Part shown: piece by piece, positions 10,373 to 19,795 of the stretch
How the letters are laid out: the number at the start of each line of letters is the position of its first letter
How positions within the stretch are numbered: the first letter of the stretch is position 1
NCBI RefSeq assembly: GCF_011752045.1
Contig: NZ_JAAKXW010000005.1
Coordinates: 124,001 to 188,000 of the forward strand
DNA length: 64,000 nt
Source of the DNA: Microbacterium hydrocarbonoxydans
GTDB taxonomy: Bacteria > Actinomycetota > Actinomycetes > Actinomycetales > Microbacteriaceae
Direction: 5' to 3'
The notes under the pieces: generated by a model
Databases searched by the model: none
Seen by the model: only the letters and a program-made list of their open reading frames with translations
Told to the model about the DNA's origin: nothing
Translations under genes and position numbers: made by a program

Positions 10373-11215
10373 ATGAACGCGCACACCTGGGCTCGCATCC
10401 TGCAGGTCGGCGAGGGATTCCGTCTCGCCGACGTCGATCCGGAGAGCACTCCCGGCTACGAAGGGGGCAAGGCGCAGGGGAAGGCCGATCTCGCCGCCGG
10501 GCTGGAGGAGCTGAACGAGCTGCAGGAGCGTCTCTTCGCCGAGAGCCGCGCCGGGGTCGCGAAGGATGCCGTGCTCCTCGTGCTGCAGGCGATGGACTCC
10601 GCGGGCAAGGGCGGCATCGTGCGGCACGTCGTCGGCGGGGTCGACCCGCAGGGCGTCACGCTCACCGCGTTCAAGGCTCCCACCGAGGAGGAACTCGCGC
10701 ACGACTTCCTCTGGCGCATCGAGAAGAGGCTCCCCGAGCCCGGGTTCATCGGCGTCTTCGACCGCTCGCACTACGAGGACGTGCTCATCGGCCGCGTCCG
10801 CTCCCTCGCGACGCCCGAGGAGATCGAACGCCGCTACGACGCGATCGACGAGTTCGAGGCGAGGGTGACCGACTCCGGCATCCGGATCATCAAGGTCATG
10901 CTGCACATCTCCTCCGACGAGCAGAAGGAGCGGCTGATGGAGCGTCTCGACCGCCCCGACAAGCACTGGAAGTACAACCCGGGAGACGTCGACGAGCGGA
11001 TGCTGTGGCCGACGTACATGGAGGCCTATCAGGCCGCGATCGAGCGCACCTCGACGGAAGTCGCCCCCTGGCACGTCATCCCGGCGAACCACAAGTGGTA
11101 CGCGCGGCTCGCCGTGCAGGAGCTGCTGCTGGCCGCCCTCCAGGACATCGACCCGCGGTGGCCGAAGGCCGACTTCGACGTCGAGGCGGAGAAGAAGCGG
11201 CTCGCCGCGAGCTGA
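10373..11215 (+). CDS. PPK2-family polyphosphate:nucleotide phosphotransferase
   Basis: A 280-residue PPK2 kinase transferring phosphate between polyphosphate and nucleotides. Walker A region is LQAMDSAGKGGIVRHVVGG; the lid and catalytic region includes FDRSHYEDVLIGRV and DKHWKYNPGDVDER. Length and motifs agree with the single-domain PPK2 subfamily (TIGR03709-type). Whether it phosphorylates AMP, ADP or both cannot be read here. ATG 10373 lies 28 bp after menD; a weak GGATGAG precedes it. Cytosolic; a phosphate and energy reserve role is inferred. Confidence 0.93.
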   Translation: MNAHTWARILQVGEGFRLADVDPESTPGYEGGKAQGKADLAAGLEELNELQERLFAESRAGVAKDAVLLVLQAMDSAGKGGIVRHVVGGVDPQGVTLTAFKAPTEEELAHDFLWRIEKRLPEPGFIGVFDRSHYEDVLIGRVRSLATPEEIERRYDAIDEFEARVTDSGIRIIKVMLHISSDEQKERLMERLDRPDKHWKYNPGDVDERMLWPTYMEAYQAAIERTSTEVAPWHVIPANHKWYARLAVQELLLAALQDIDPRWPKADFDVEAEKKRLAAS

Positions 11216-11236
11216 GCCGGGCGACCGCCACGGTCG

Positions 11237-12868
11237 TCAGGCCGAATGCACGACCTTTCCGCCGAGGACGGTGGCAGCGACACGCGCTTCCGCGAAGGAG
11301 TCCCGTCCGGTGATGCCGGTGGTGAGCACCGCGAGGTCGGCGAGATGTCCGGGGTGCAGTCGTCCGATCCGGTCGTCGACCCCGATCGCCTCGGCCGGAC
11401 CGAGCGTGTACGCGCGAACGGCATCGGCCGGGTCCAGCCGCTCCTCCGGCTGCATCGTCCGATGCGCCGCGGGATCGACCGCGTGCACGTCCTGGGGCGG
11501 CGCTGTCCGGGTGACGGCGGTGTGCAGCCCCCAGAGCGGATCCGGGCTGGTCACCGGCCAGTCGCTGCCCATCGCCAGGTGCGCGTCGTGCGCGCGGAGC
11601 GAGCCGAAGGGGAAATGCCAGCGGGCCCGCTCCGGTCCGAGCAGGGGGAGCTTGCGCTCCAGGATCTCCTGATCGGCACGCGCCCACAGGGGCTGCAGGT
11701 TGGCGGTGACGTCGAGTGCGCGGAAACGCGGGAGATCGGCCGGATCGACCAGATCGAGGTGCGCGATCTGGTGGCGCTGTCCCCGGCCGTTCGCTGCCCT
11801 CGCCGCCGCCACGGCGTCGAGGCACTCGCGCACCGCCCGATCGCCGACGCCGTGGAAGTGCACGCGCTCTCCTGCGGCATCCAGCGCGGTGACGATCGAG
11901 GCCAGCTCGGCCGGCGGGATGACGGAGTCGCCTGACGTCTCGGGATGCACGCCCCGATAGGGGGCAAGGAGAGCGGCGGTGCAGTTCTCGCAGATGCCGT
12001 CCTGCATGATCTTCACGCCGGTGATCGGGAAGCCGTCGGCGCGTGCGGTCGCGATGCGCGCGATCACGTCGGGGAGGCGATCGGCGCCCCATCCCGGCGG
12101 CCACCAGACGGACCCGCTCACGCGTGCCGTGAGGAGGCCTTCCGCGCGCAGGGAGAGGTAGGCCGGAAGCGGGTCCTGCATGGCGAGATAGCGTCCGAGC
12201 AGGGCGTCGTGCCAGGCGGTGACGCCCAGCGAGAGGAGATGCTCCTGGGCAGCCAGCATCCCGTCGCGCTGGCGTGCGAGATCGGGCTCGGGGAGAAGCG
12301 AGGTGACCAGTTCGCCGGCGCTGTCCATGAGCACTCCGGTGGCATCGCCGGACTCATCGCGCACGATGCGGCCGGCGGCCGGATCGGGGGTGTCCCGGTC
12401 GATGCCGGCCAGCTCCAGCGCGCGGGAGCTCACCCACACCCCGTGCGCATCATGGCTGGTGAGCACGGCGGGACGGGAGCCGATGACGTCGTCCAGCAGA
12501 CGCCGATCCGGCAGTCCGCCGTCGAACACGTCGCCGAACCAGCCGCTCCCCACGATCCACTCGCCGGACTCCGCGGCGGCGAACTCGCGGATGACCGCGA
12601 GATAGGCCTGCCGGGAGTGGACGGATGACAGGTCGCAGCCCAGCAGCGCGAGTCCGCCGCCGAGGGCGTGGATGTGACCGTCGTGGAAGCCGGGGAGGAT
12701 CGCTCCGCCCCCGGCATCCACGATCTCGGTGCGTCGACCCGCCAGCTCGCGGATCTCGGCGTCTGTGCCGACGGCCGCGATCCTGTCGCCGCTGACGGCG
12801 ACGGCGGTGGCGGGACCCGGCTCCGGCGACCAGACCTGGCCGCCGGTCACGATGAGATCCGCGATCAC
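11237..12868 (-). CDS. YtcJ-type amidohydrolase (amidohydrolase 3 family)
   Basis: A 543-residue metal-dependent hydrolase. The HxH motif is in GFHDGHIHALGGG, a candidate metal-bridging Lys in GVKIMQDGICENCTAALL, further His in VHFHGVGDRAV and HQIAHLDLVD, and the late Asp in AMGSDWPVTSPDPLWGL. This is the YtcJ/N-substituted formamide deformylase-like branch, acting on amides or cyclic amides of unknown identity. GTG 12868 overlaps the TGA of the upstream permease (GTGA), so the pair is one translational unit: the permease probably imports the substrate. Length matches the family. Confidence 0.9.
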   Translation of the reverse strand: MIADLIVTGGQVWSPEPGPATAVAVSGDRIAAVGTDAEIRELAGRRTEIVDAGGGAILPGFHDGHIHALGGGLALLGCDLSSVHSRQAYLAVIREFAAAESGEWIVGSGWFGDVFDGGLPDRRLLDDVIGSRPAVLTSHDAHGVWVSSRALELAGIDRDTPDPAAGRIVRDESGDATGVLMDSAGELVTSLLPEPDLARQRDGMLAAQEHLLSLGVTAWHDALLGRYLAMQDPLPAYLSLRAEGLLTARVSGSVWWPPGWGADRLPDVIARIATARADGFPITGVKIMQDGICENCTAALLAPYRGVHPETSGDSVIPPAELASIVTALDAAGERVHFHGVGDRAVRECLDAVAAARAANGRGQRHQIAHLDLVDPADLPRFRALDVTANLQPLWARADQEILERKLPLLGPERARWHFPFGSLRAHDAHLAMGSDWPVTSPDPLWGLHTAVTRTAPPQDVHAVDPAAHRTMQPEERLDPADAVRAYTLGPAEAIGVDDRIGRLHPGHLADLAVLTTGITGRDSFAEARVAATVLGGKVVHSA

Positions 12869-14271
12869 CGCACCGCGCTCCGCTGAGGGGCGACAGCCCG
12901 CTCCCAGGCGACGTAGAGCACGGCGGGGACGATGAAGCCGACGACCCAGGCCAGATCGACGTAGCCGAGGGGTTCGGCGAGCGGGCCCGTGTACATCGTC
13001 GTGACCATGAACGGGATCTGCACGAGGATGCCGGCGGCGTAGCAGGCGAGTCCGATGCCGTTCCAGCGCCCGTAGACGCCGCCGTCGCGGCGGAACATGG
13101 CCTCGACGTCGTAGTGCCCCTTGCGCAGCACGAAGTAGTCGACCAGGTTGATCGCCGACCAGGGGATGAGCACGTAGAGGAGCACGAAGACGAAGTCCTT
13201 GAACACGAGCAGGAAGTCGTTCTGCCCGAAGACGGCGGCGAGGGTGGCCAGCAGCGCGTAGCCGACGGTCATGCCGATCCTCTTGCCCGTGTCGATCCGC
13301 ACCCGCGCGGCGACGCTCTCCAGCACCGTGAGCGCGCACATCACCCCGGAGTAGATGTTCGAGGAGTTCATCACTGCCGAGGCGATTCCGAAGGCGAAGA
13401 GGACGACGGGGCCGAAGCCGCCGAGAAGGCTGCCGAGGGCGGCCATCGAGTTCCCGTCGTCGCCCGTGGTCAGGCCGACGAGCGCGCCGAGGACCATCAC
13501 GCCCACGGTGCCGATCACGAGGCCGGAGTAGGTGGCCCAGAACGCCTGCCGGGACCCGATGCCCTTCGGCATGTAGCGGGAGTAGTCGGAGACATACGGG
13601 GCGTATGCCAGCTGCCAGGTGACGCCGATGGCGAGCATCCCGAAGAATCCGGCCGGCGTGAAGACCAGGTCTCGGGTGGTCGCGTAGGCGGCAGGGTTGG
13701 TGAGCGCGAGGAGCAGCGAGACGACCACCAGTACGCCGATGATCACCGAGAACACCGCCATCGCCTTGCGGACGAGGTCGTAGCCGAAGATGGCGAAGAC
13801 GAGCGCGACGACGGCGCAGACGATGATCCCCACGTTCAGGAGGCCGCCGCCGAACACCGCGTCGAAGCTCTGTGCGGCCACGACGAGGTTGGATGCGAAG
13901 AAGCCCAGGAACATGAGCAGTGCGATGAAGGCGAGCAGGCTGCCGCCGAAGTAGCCGAACTGGGCGCGAGCCTGCAGCATCTGCGGGATGCCGAGCTGCG
14001 GTCCCTGGGAGGCGTGCAGTGCGGCGCCGAACCCGCCGATCACGTTCCCCACCACGATCGCGAGAATCGTCCACTCGAGCGGGAGGGCGAACAGGGTCGG
14101 TCCGAGGGCGCCGGTGACCACCGTGAGCGGCAGCATGTTGATGCCGAGCCAGATGAAGAACAGGCCGCGTGGCTTGCCGGTGCGCTCGTCCTCGGGGATC
14201 GGCCGGATGTGGCGGCGCTCGAAGGTGATGATCTTGGTCGTGCTCGTGCTGAGTTTCGGGTACTCGGTCAC
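12865..14271 (-). CDS. NCS1-family purine/cytosine-type permease
   Basis: A 468-residue integral membrane protein with about 12 hydrophobic segments. NCS1 features: the N-terminal cytosolic segment with ERTGKPRGLFFIWLGINMLP, then VGNVIGGFGAALHASQGPQL and QARAQFGYFGG in the first helices, and the substrate-site segment YAPYVSDYSRYMP. It should be a proton- or sodium-coupled importer of a nucleobase, hydantoin, vitamin or related heterocycle. GTG start. First gene of a two-gene unit with the overlapping amidohydrolase. A 174-bp untranslated stretch upstream, shared with the end of the isochorismate synthase gene, should hold its promoter; I saw no convincing operator. Confidence 0.92.
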   Translation of the reverse strand: MTEYPKLSTSTTKIITFERRHIRPIPEDERTGKPRGLFFIWLGINMLPLTVVTGALGPTLFALPLEWTILAIVVGNVIGGFGAALHASQGPQLGIPQMLQARAQFGYFGGSLLAFIALLMFLGFFASNLVVAAQSFDAVFGGGLLNVGIIVCAVVALVFAIFGYDLVRKAMAVFSVIIGVLVVVSLLLALTNPAAYATTRDLVFTPAGFFGMLAIGVTWQLAYAPYVSDYSRYMPKGIGSRQAFWATYSGLVIGTVGVMVLGALVGLTTGDDGNSMAALGSLLGGFGPVVLFAFGIASAVMNSSNIYSGVMCALTVLESVAARVRIDTGKRIGMTVGYALLATLAAVFGQNDFLLVFKDFVFVLLYVLIPWSAINLVDYFVLRKGHYDVEAMFRRDGGVYGRWNGIGLACYAAGILVQIPFMVTTMYTGPLAEPLGYVDLAWVVGFIVPAVLYVAWERAVAPQRSAVR

Positions 14272-14445
14272 TGGGTCTCCGATCGGGGGGATTGCGCCTG
14301 TCGGGCCCTCGGGTGGGACGGCGGTGGCGCGACACGGGAAGTCAACCGGATCGGGGGACGCGGGGCCAATACGGGATCCCGCCGCACTGCATCACACAGG
14401 TAGATGCAAGTGTCGAGCATCCATCGCAGGAATGGATGGGAATGT

Positions 14446-15696
14446 TCAGGCGAGCGCGTCGACGAGAGGGCGGAACTTCACCCGCGTCTCCAGAAGCTCC
14501 GATTCGGGATCCGACCCCGCGACGATGCCTGCGCCCGCGTACGCGGTGACGGCGATCGCGTTCCCGGCCGGCGCGAACTGCGCGCACCGCAGCGCGATCG
14601 CCCACTCGCCGTTGCCGGCGGCATCGACCCAGCCGACCGGACCGGCGTACCGTCCGCGATCGAACGGCTCGAGCTCGCGGATCGCGGCGATCGCCGCGGA
14701 GGTGGGGGTGCCGGCCACCGCCGCGGTCGGATGCAGGGCGCCGACGAGGTCGAGTGCCGAGTCGCCGTCGGCCAGCTCGCCCTCGACGTCCGTCGCCAGG
14801 TGGAAGAGATTCGGCAGCTTCAGCAGGAACGGCTGCTCGCTCGCCGCGAGGGCGCGGGTGTGCGGACGGAGCGCGGCGAGCACGCTCTGCACGGCGTATC
14901 CGTGCTCGTCGAGGTCCTTCGTGCTGGACGCCAGATGCGCGGATGCCGCGGTGTCGGCATCCGGATCCGCTCCGCGTCCGATCGTGCCGGCGAGCACCCT
15001 CGCCGTGACCGTGCGGCTGCGGACGGTCACCAGGGTCTCCGGACTCGCGCCGATCAGCCCGTCGACCGCGAACGCCCAGGTGTCGGGGTAGCCGGTCGAC
15101 AGGGCGCGCACGAGCCGGCGCAGATCCGAGCCGGCCGGGATGCTCCCGGTGAGGTCGCGCGCGAGAACGACCTTGCTGAGCTCGCCCGCGGCGATGCGCC
15201 CCAGTGCGAGGCGCACGGACTCCTGGTAGCCCTGCGGCGTCTGCGCGCCCGGCCCGACGGTGCCCGCCCAGTGCGGGCCGTACCCCTGGGGCTCGGGCGC
15301 GGCTGCGGGCGGTGCGGCATCCGCGGTGCGGATCGTCGTCAGCCAGGTGCGGCCACGATGCCGGCCGATCACGGCCGAGGGGACGATCAGGATGCTGTCC
15401 GCCGACGAGTCCTCGTCGAACGTCAGCGCTCCGAAGGCCACCAGCCCGGTGCCGGGGAGCTCCAGGGGGTCGTCGATCACCGCATCCTGCGTCAGCCGGC
15501 GCCAGGCGGAGGAGATCACGGCGGAGCGGGGCGCGTCGCCCCCGGCGGGGACGCGGATCGTCGTCGCGACGCCGTCGCCGACCGCGACGATGCCGTCACC
15601 CCGTCGCAGCCAGGCCAGCGGGACCGCGGCATCCGCGTACGCCAGAGGATCCTCGACGGGGTCGATCTCGCGGGTCTCCACGACCAGACTGCTCAC
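14446..15696 (-). CDS. isochorismate synthase
   Basis: A 416-residue chorismate-binding enzyme (MenF/EntC type) converting chorismate to isochorismate, the substrate of MenD. Conserved C-terminal motifs: KVVLARDLTGSIPAG, GASPETLVTVRSRTVTARVLAGT, LHPTAAVAGTPTSAAI, RGRYAGPVGWVDAAGNGEWAIALR. No amidotransferase partner is nearby, and the context is menaquinone rather than siderophore or anthranilate synthesis. GTG start. Divergent from the small DUF402 gene, with a 96-bp gap between starts. Confidence 0.92.
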   Translation of the reverse strand: MSSLVVETREIDPVEDPLAYADAAVPLAWLRRGDGIVAVGDGVATTIRVPAGGDAPRSAVISSAWRRLTQDAVIDDPLELPGTGLVAFGALTFDEDSSADSILIVPSAVIGRHRGRTWLTTIRTADAAPPAAAPEPQGYGPHWAGTVGPGAQTPQGYQESVRLALGRIAAGELSKVVLARDLTGSIPAGSDLRRLVRALSTGYPDTWAFAVDGLIGASPETLVTVRSRTVTARVLAGTIGRGADPDADTAASAHLASSTKDLDEHGYAVQSVLAALRPHTRALAASEQPFLLKLPNLFHLATDVEGELADGDSALDLVGALHPTAAVAGTPTSAAIAAIRELEPFDRGRYAGPVGWVDAAGNGEWAIALRCAQFAPAGNAIAVTAYAGAGIVAGSDPESELLETRVKFRPLVDALA

Positions 15697-15792
15697 CCTC
15701 TCAGCCTAGTCAGGCTCCGTGAGGCCTCGTCTCACCCGTCGGAGTGAGCCCGGAGGGGGAGCTCCGTCAGACCGGATGCCTAGAGTGAGAGC

Positions 15793-16347
15793 ATGAGCGA
15801 CGCCCGTCCCGCCCCCGGCACCGAGATGATCTTCCAGTGGCGCAAGTGGGACGGCTCCCCGCACTGGAGGCACGAGTGCGTGTACCTCGGCGCCGACGAA
15901 TGGGGCGACTGGGTCGGCCAGCCCGTCGGCTGGCACAGCGCCCGCCCCGGGCGCGAGTTCCGCACCGGCAATCCGAACGTGACGCTCGTGCCCGCCGGGC
16001 GTGAGGACTATGCGCTCACCGTGAACCGCGACCACCCCAAGCAGATGCGCGTCTACATCGACCTCGGCTGGGACGTGCGCTGGTCGGACGACCCGCTGCT
16101 CGCCGTCGGCATCGACATGGACCTCGACGTCGTGCGCGTCGAGGGGGAGCGCGGCACCTGGGTCGACGACCGCGACGAGTGGGAGGAGCACAGTGCGCAG
16201 TTCGGCTATCCCGCCGACGTGATGGAACGCCTCGAAGGACTCGCGCTCGACCTCGAGGAGCGGGTCCGCGCCCAGCATCCGCCCTTCGACGACGCGGTCG
16301 CCGATCGCTGGCTCGACCGCCTGGCCGCGCTGGGCCTCGACCGCTGA
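15793..16347 (+). CDS. DUF402-domain protein
   Basis: A 184-residue acidic cytosolic protein. The core VNRDHPKQMRVYIDLGWDVRW, the Asp-rich GIDMDLDVVRVEGERGTWVDD and the helical C-terminus (DVMERLEGLALDLEERV) fit the DUF402/FomD-like fold, whose characterised members are phosphatases of nucleotide derivatives that use clustered Asp residues for divalent metals. The N-terminal part is rich in Trp (QWRKWDGSPHWRH). Substrate unknown. ATG 15793 begins the conserved region. It precedes ubiE/menG but is separated from it by a palindromic repeat. Confidence 0.8.
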   Translation: MSDARPAPGTEMIFQWRKWDGSPHWRHECVYLGADEWGDWVGQPVGWHSARPGREFRTGNPNVTLVPAGREDYALTVNRDHPKQMRVYIDLGWDVRWSDDPLLAVGIDMDLDVVRVEGERGTWVDDRDEWEEHSAQFGYPADVMERLEGLALDLEERVRAQHPPFDDAVADRWLDRLAALGLDR

Positions 16348-16359
16348 GAGACGTCCTGC

Positions 16360-16450
16360 TTCCGGTCGCAGTTCGTGCCGGTCGCTTCCCGCTCCGGTCG
16401 CACTTCGGCACAGTCGCGGCGCACCGGACCGTTCCGAACTGCGACCGGAA
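16360..16450. repeat. intergenic inverted and direct repeat cluster
   Basis: A perfect 16-bp inverted repeat: TTCCGGTCGCAGTTCG at 16360-16375 and its reverse complement at 16435-16450. The 59-bp interior holds a third, 14/15-matching copy in direct orientation (16393-16407) and a partial GCCGGTCGC copy (about 16378-16386). The unit looks like a small dispersed intergenic repeat (REP-like) or a complex terminator between the DUF402 gene and ubiE/menG. No T-tract follows. Confidence 0.7.
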
Positions 16451-16481
16451 CGCACAGGGTCGCCGCGCCTAGACTCGACTC

Positions 16482-17216
16482 ATGTCCCCGAACGAGCCCA
16501 ACCGCGCCGATCTCGGCAAGGACCCCGCCCGCGTCAGCGGCATGTTCGACCAGGTCGCCGCCGGCTACGACCGCACCAACACGGCGATGACCGTTGGGAA
16601 CGACGCGCTCTGGCGCGCCGCCACCACGCGCGCCGTCGCCCCGAAGCCGGGGGAGAGGATCCTCGACCTCGGCGCGGGCACCGCCTCGTCCTCGGCGTCC
16701 CTCGCGCGCAGCGGCGCGCAGGTGGTGGCCGCCGACTTCTCGCCCGGCATGCTCGCCGAGGGGAAGCGCCGGCACGGCAGCATGCGCAACCTCTCCTTCG
16801 TCGAGGCCGACGCGACGAACCTGCCCTTCGCCGACGGGGAGTTCGACGCCGTCACGATGTCCTACGCCCTGCGCAACGTGAACGATCCGAAGAAGGCGCT
16901 GCGTGAGCTCTTCCGGGTGACCAAGCCCGGCGGACGCCTGGTGATCAACGAGTTCTCCACACCTCCGGGAGCCCTTTTCCGCACCGCCTACCGGTTCTAC
17001 AACGCTCAGGTGCTGCCCCGCGTCGCCCGCGTGGCCGGCACCAACGGAGAGGCCTACGACTACCTCAACGAGTCGATCAGGGAATGGCCCGATCAGAGGA
17101 AGCTCTCCGCGTGGATCCGCGAGGCGGGCTGGACGGACGTCGCCTACCGCAACCTCTCCTTCGGGATCGTCGCCCTTCACCGCGCGCGCAAGCCCCAGGA
17201 CGGCACGCCCGAGTGA
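16482..17216 (+). CDS. menG: demethylmenaquinone methyltransferase
   Basis: A 244-residue SAM-dependent methyltransferase of the UbiE/MenG family performing the last step of menaquinone synthesis. The SAM motif I is ILDLGAGTASSSASLA, the next acidic motif is VVAADFSPGML, and the family signature region is TMSYALRNVNDPKKALREL. Typical length. It lies immediately ahead of the polyprenyl diphosphate synthase that supplies the side chain (22 bp), so the two probably form an operon. ubiE is an equivalent symbol. Confidence 0.95.
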   Translation: MSPNEPNRADLGKDPARVSGMFDQVAAGYDRTNTAMTVGNDALWRAATTRAVAPKPGERILDLGAGTASSSASLARSGAQVVAADFSPGMLAEGKRRHGSMRNLSFVEADATNLPFADGEFDAVTMSYALRNVNDPKKALRELFRVTKPGGRLVINEFSTPPGALFRTAYRFYNAQVLPRVARVAGTNGEAYDYLNESIREWPDQRKLSAWIREAGWTDVAYRNLSFGIVALHRARKPQDGTPE

Positions 17217-17238
17217 TCGCGACGGGTAGGCTGGGGGC

Positions 17239-18300
17239 GTGACTTCGAGCCCCACCGCCCCGGGTTCGCGACTGGCGAGCCGTCTCGGCTTCAGCGACCG
17301 CGTGTTCATCGGCCCCGCCGCCCGCCGCGTCGCCCGCGCCATCGAGGAGGGGCTCGAGCGCGTCGAGGACGGCCTCGCCGAGGACGTCCGCGTCGCCGAC
17401 CCGCTCGCCGACGCCACCAGCCGGTATCTCTACGAGGCCGGCGGCAAGCGCATCCGCCCGGTGCTCACGCTTCTCGCCGCCCAGCTGGGCGACGGGAACA
17501 CGGATGCCGTCATCGACGTCGCCAAGGCCCTCGAGATCACGCACCTGGGGTCGCTGTACCACGACGACGTCATGGACGGCGCCGACCGCCGTCGCGGGGT
17601 GCCCGCCGCGCACGCCGTGTGGGGCAACAGCATCGCGATCCTCACCGGCGACATCCTGTTCTCCCGCGCCAGCCAGCTGATGTCGCGTCTCGGCGACCGG
17701 GCGATCCGCCTGCAGGCCGACACCTTCGAGCGTCTCGTCCTCGGCCAGATGCACGAGACCCTCGGCGCGCAGCCCGGCGACGAGCCGATCGAGTTCTACA
17801 TCCAGGTGCTCGCCGACAAGACCGGCTCCCTCATCGCCGCCGCCACCCAGGCCGGCGTCATCTTCTCCAACGCGCCCTCGGCGTACGAGGAGCCGATGCG
17901 GATCTACGGCGAGAAGATCGGTGTCGCCTTCCAGCTGCTCGACGACGTCATCGACCTCTCCGCGAAGCCTGAGGACACCGGCAAGGTCCCCGGCACCGAC
18001 CTCCGTGCCGGGGTGCCGACGATGCCCTACCTGCTGCTGAAGGCCGAGACCGACCCGGCATCCGCCGATCTCGCCGCGCGCATCGACGACGGCGTCGCCC
18101 GCATCGCAGAGGGCGCGGATCCGGCGATCCTCGACGGCCCGCTCACCGAGCTGCGCGATCACGTCGTCACGCAGAAGACCCTCGAGCTCGCGCTCACCTG
18201 GACCCGGGACGCCATCGACGCCCTGGGCCCGCTGCCTCGCGGCACCGTGCGCGAGGCGCTCACCCGATTCGCAGAGACTCTCGCCGAGCGCTCCAGCTGA
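17239..18300 (+). CDS. long-chain polyprenyl diphosphate synthase
   Basis: A 353-residue trans-prenyltransferase. The first aspartate-rich motif is in LYHDDVMDGADRRRG, the second in QLLDDVIDLSAKPEDTGK. The residues before the first motif (ALEITHLGSL) lack a bulky aromatic at the -5 position, which fits a long product, such as the side chain of menaquinone. Product length cannot be fixed by eye. GTG start, close behind menG. The adjacent upstream methyltransferase and the nearby menD support a menaquinone role. Confidence 0.93.
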   Translation: MTSSPTAPGSRLASRLGFSDRVFIGPAARRVARAIEEGLERVEDGLAEDVRVADPLADATSRYLYEAGGKRIRPVLTLLAAQLGDGNTDAVIDVAKALEITHLGSLYHDDVMDGADRRRGVPAAHAVWGNSIAILTGDILFSRASQLMSRLGDRAIRLQADTFERLVLGQMHETLGAQPGDEPIEFYIQVLADKTGSLIAAATQAGVIFSNAPSAYEEPMRIYGEKIGVAFQLLDDVIDLSAKPEDTGKVPGTDLRAGVPTMPYLLLKAETDPASADLAARIDDGVARIAEGADPAILDGPLTELRDHVVTQKTLELALTWTRDAIDALGPLPRGTVREALTRFAETLAERSS

Positions 18301-18358
18301 GCGCGCGCCGCGAAACGCGGCCGCGCCGCAGAGCGCTCCGCCGGACGAAAGGACCTTC

Positions 18359-19732
18359 ATGACCAAGCTCAGGCTCGCCATCGTCGGAGCCGGCCCCGCC
18401 GGCATCTACGCCGCGGACATCCTGCTGAAGGCGGAGCGCAAGTTCGACGTCTCGATCGACCTCTTCGAGCAGCTGCCGGCGCCGTACGGCCTCGTGCGCT
18501 ACGGCGTCGCCCCCGACCACCCCCGCATCAAGGGCATCATCACGGCGCTGCGCGACGTGCTCGACCGTGGCGACATCCGGATCTTCGGCAACGTGCGCTT
18601 CGGTGAGGACATCACGCTCGACGACCTCAAGAAGCACTACAACGCCGTGATCTTCGCGACCGGCGCGATCCGCGACTCGGCGCTCGACATCCCGGGCATC
18701 GACGCCGTCGGGTCGTACGGCGCCGCCGACTACGTCAGCTGGTTCGACGGGCACCCCGACGTGCCGCGCGAGTGGCCGCTGGACGCGGCATCCGTCGGCG
18801 TGCTCGGCAACGGCAACGTCGCGCTGGACGTCGCGCGGATGCTCGCGAAGCACGCCGAGGACCTGCTCGTCACCGAGGTGCCCGACAACGTCTACCAGGG
18901 CCTCAAGGCCAGCGCCGTCACCGACGTGCACGTGTTCGGTCGCCGCGGCCCCGCGCAGGTGAAGTTCACCCCTCTGGAGCTGCGGGAGCTCGGCGAGCTG
19001 CGCGACGTCGACATGGTCGTCTACGACGAGGACTTCGATTACGACGAGGCCTCGAAGGATGCCGTCGCCAGCAACAAGCAGGTCATGGTCATCGACCGGG
19101 TGCTGCAGTCGTGGCGCAAGCGCGACTCCGTGAACAACGCCGGCGGCACAGCCTCCCGTCGCCTGCACCTGCACTTCTGGGCGCGTCCGGTCGAGGTGCG
19201 CAAGGATGAGGACGGCCGCGTCGCGGCACTCGTCTACGAGCGCACCCGGCCCGACGGCCAGGGCGGTGCCGTGGGCACCGGCGAGCTGCGCGAGGTGCCG
19301 ATGCAGGCGCTGTACCGCGCGATCGGCTACTTCGGCTCGCCGCTGCCCGGTGTGCCGTTCGACAAGAAGCACGGCGTCATCCCGAACCGTGAAGGCCAGG
19401 TCCTCGCGAAGGACTCCAACCAGCGCGTCCCCGGCATCTACGCCACCGGCTGGATCAAGCGCGGACCGGTCGGCCTCATCGGCCACACCAAGTCCGACGC
19501 GATGGAGACCGTGCGGCACATCATCAACGACCAGGGGTCCTGGTGGCAGCCGGAGGACCCGTCAGAGGCTGCGATCCCCGCTCTGCTCGAGGAGCGCGGC
19601 GTGAAGTGGACCGATCTCGAGGGCTGGCACCGGCTCGACGAGCACGAGATCGCGCTCGGCGCCCCGCAGGAGCGGGCCCGGGTCAAGGTCGTCCCGCGCG
19701 ACGAGATGGTGCGCGTCTCCCGCGGGGAATGA
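18359..19732 (+). CDS. ferredoxin--NADP+ reductase, FprA/adrenodoxin-reductase-like
   Basis: A 457-residue FAD/NADP oxidoreductase. The FAD fingerprint is AIVGAGPAGIYAADIL at the N-terminus; the NADP fold follows with VLGNGNVALDVARML; the C-terminal FAD-binding signature is ATGWIKRGPVGLIGHTK. Other family landmarks are LPAPYGLVRYGVAPDHPRIK and FGRRGPAQVKFTP. It passes electrons from NADPH to ferredoxins, for example for P450s or iron-sulfur biosynthesis. Length matches Mycobacterium FprA (about 456). AAGGACC precedes the ATG. Separate from the menaquinone genes by 58 bp. Confidence 0.94.
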   Translation: MTKLRLAIVGAGPAGIYAADILLKAERKFDVSIDLFEQLPAPYGLVRYGVAPDHPRIKGIITALRDVLDRGDIRIFGNVRFGEDITLDDLKKHYNAVIFATGAIRDSALDIPGIDAVGSYGAADYVSWFDGHPDVPREWPLDAASVGVLGNGNVALDVARMLAKHAEDLLVTEVPDNVYQGLKASAVTDVHVFGRRGPAQVKFTPLELRELGELRDVDMVVYDEDFDYDEASKDAVASNKQVMVIDRVLQSWRKRDSVNNAGGTASRRLHLHFWARPVEVRKDEDGRVAALVYERTRPDGQGGAVGTGELREVPMQALYRAIGYFGSPLPGVPFDKKHGVIPNREGQVLAKDSNQRVPGIYATGWIKRGPVGLIGHTKSDAMETVRHIINDQGSWWQPEDPSEAAIPALLEERGVKWTDLEGWHRLDEHEIALGAPQERARVKVVPRDEMVRVSRGE

Positions 19733-19795
19733 CCGTCACTGGATCGTTGTCTTCGGTGCGGCGGGTCGCGGGCGGTGCGCTCGTAGTCTGAGCGC

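Noticed and set aside
11945..12628. Plus-strand frame over the amidohydrolase gene
   Set aside because: Shadow of the clearly conserved minus-strand gene.
13114..14403. Long plus-strand frame over the permease gene
   Set aside because: Highly charged His/Glu-rich translation typical of the antisense of a membrane protein; the minus-strand NCS1 permease explains the region.
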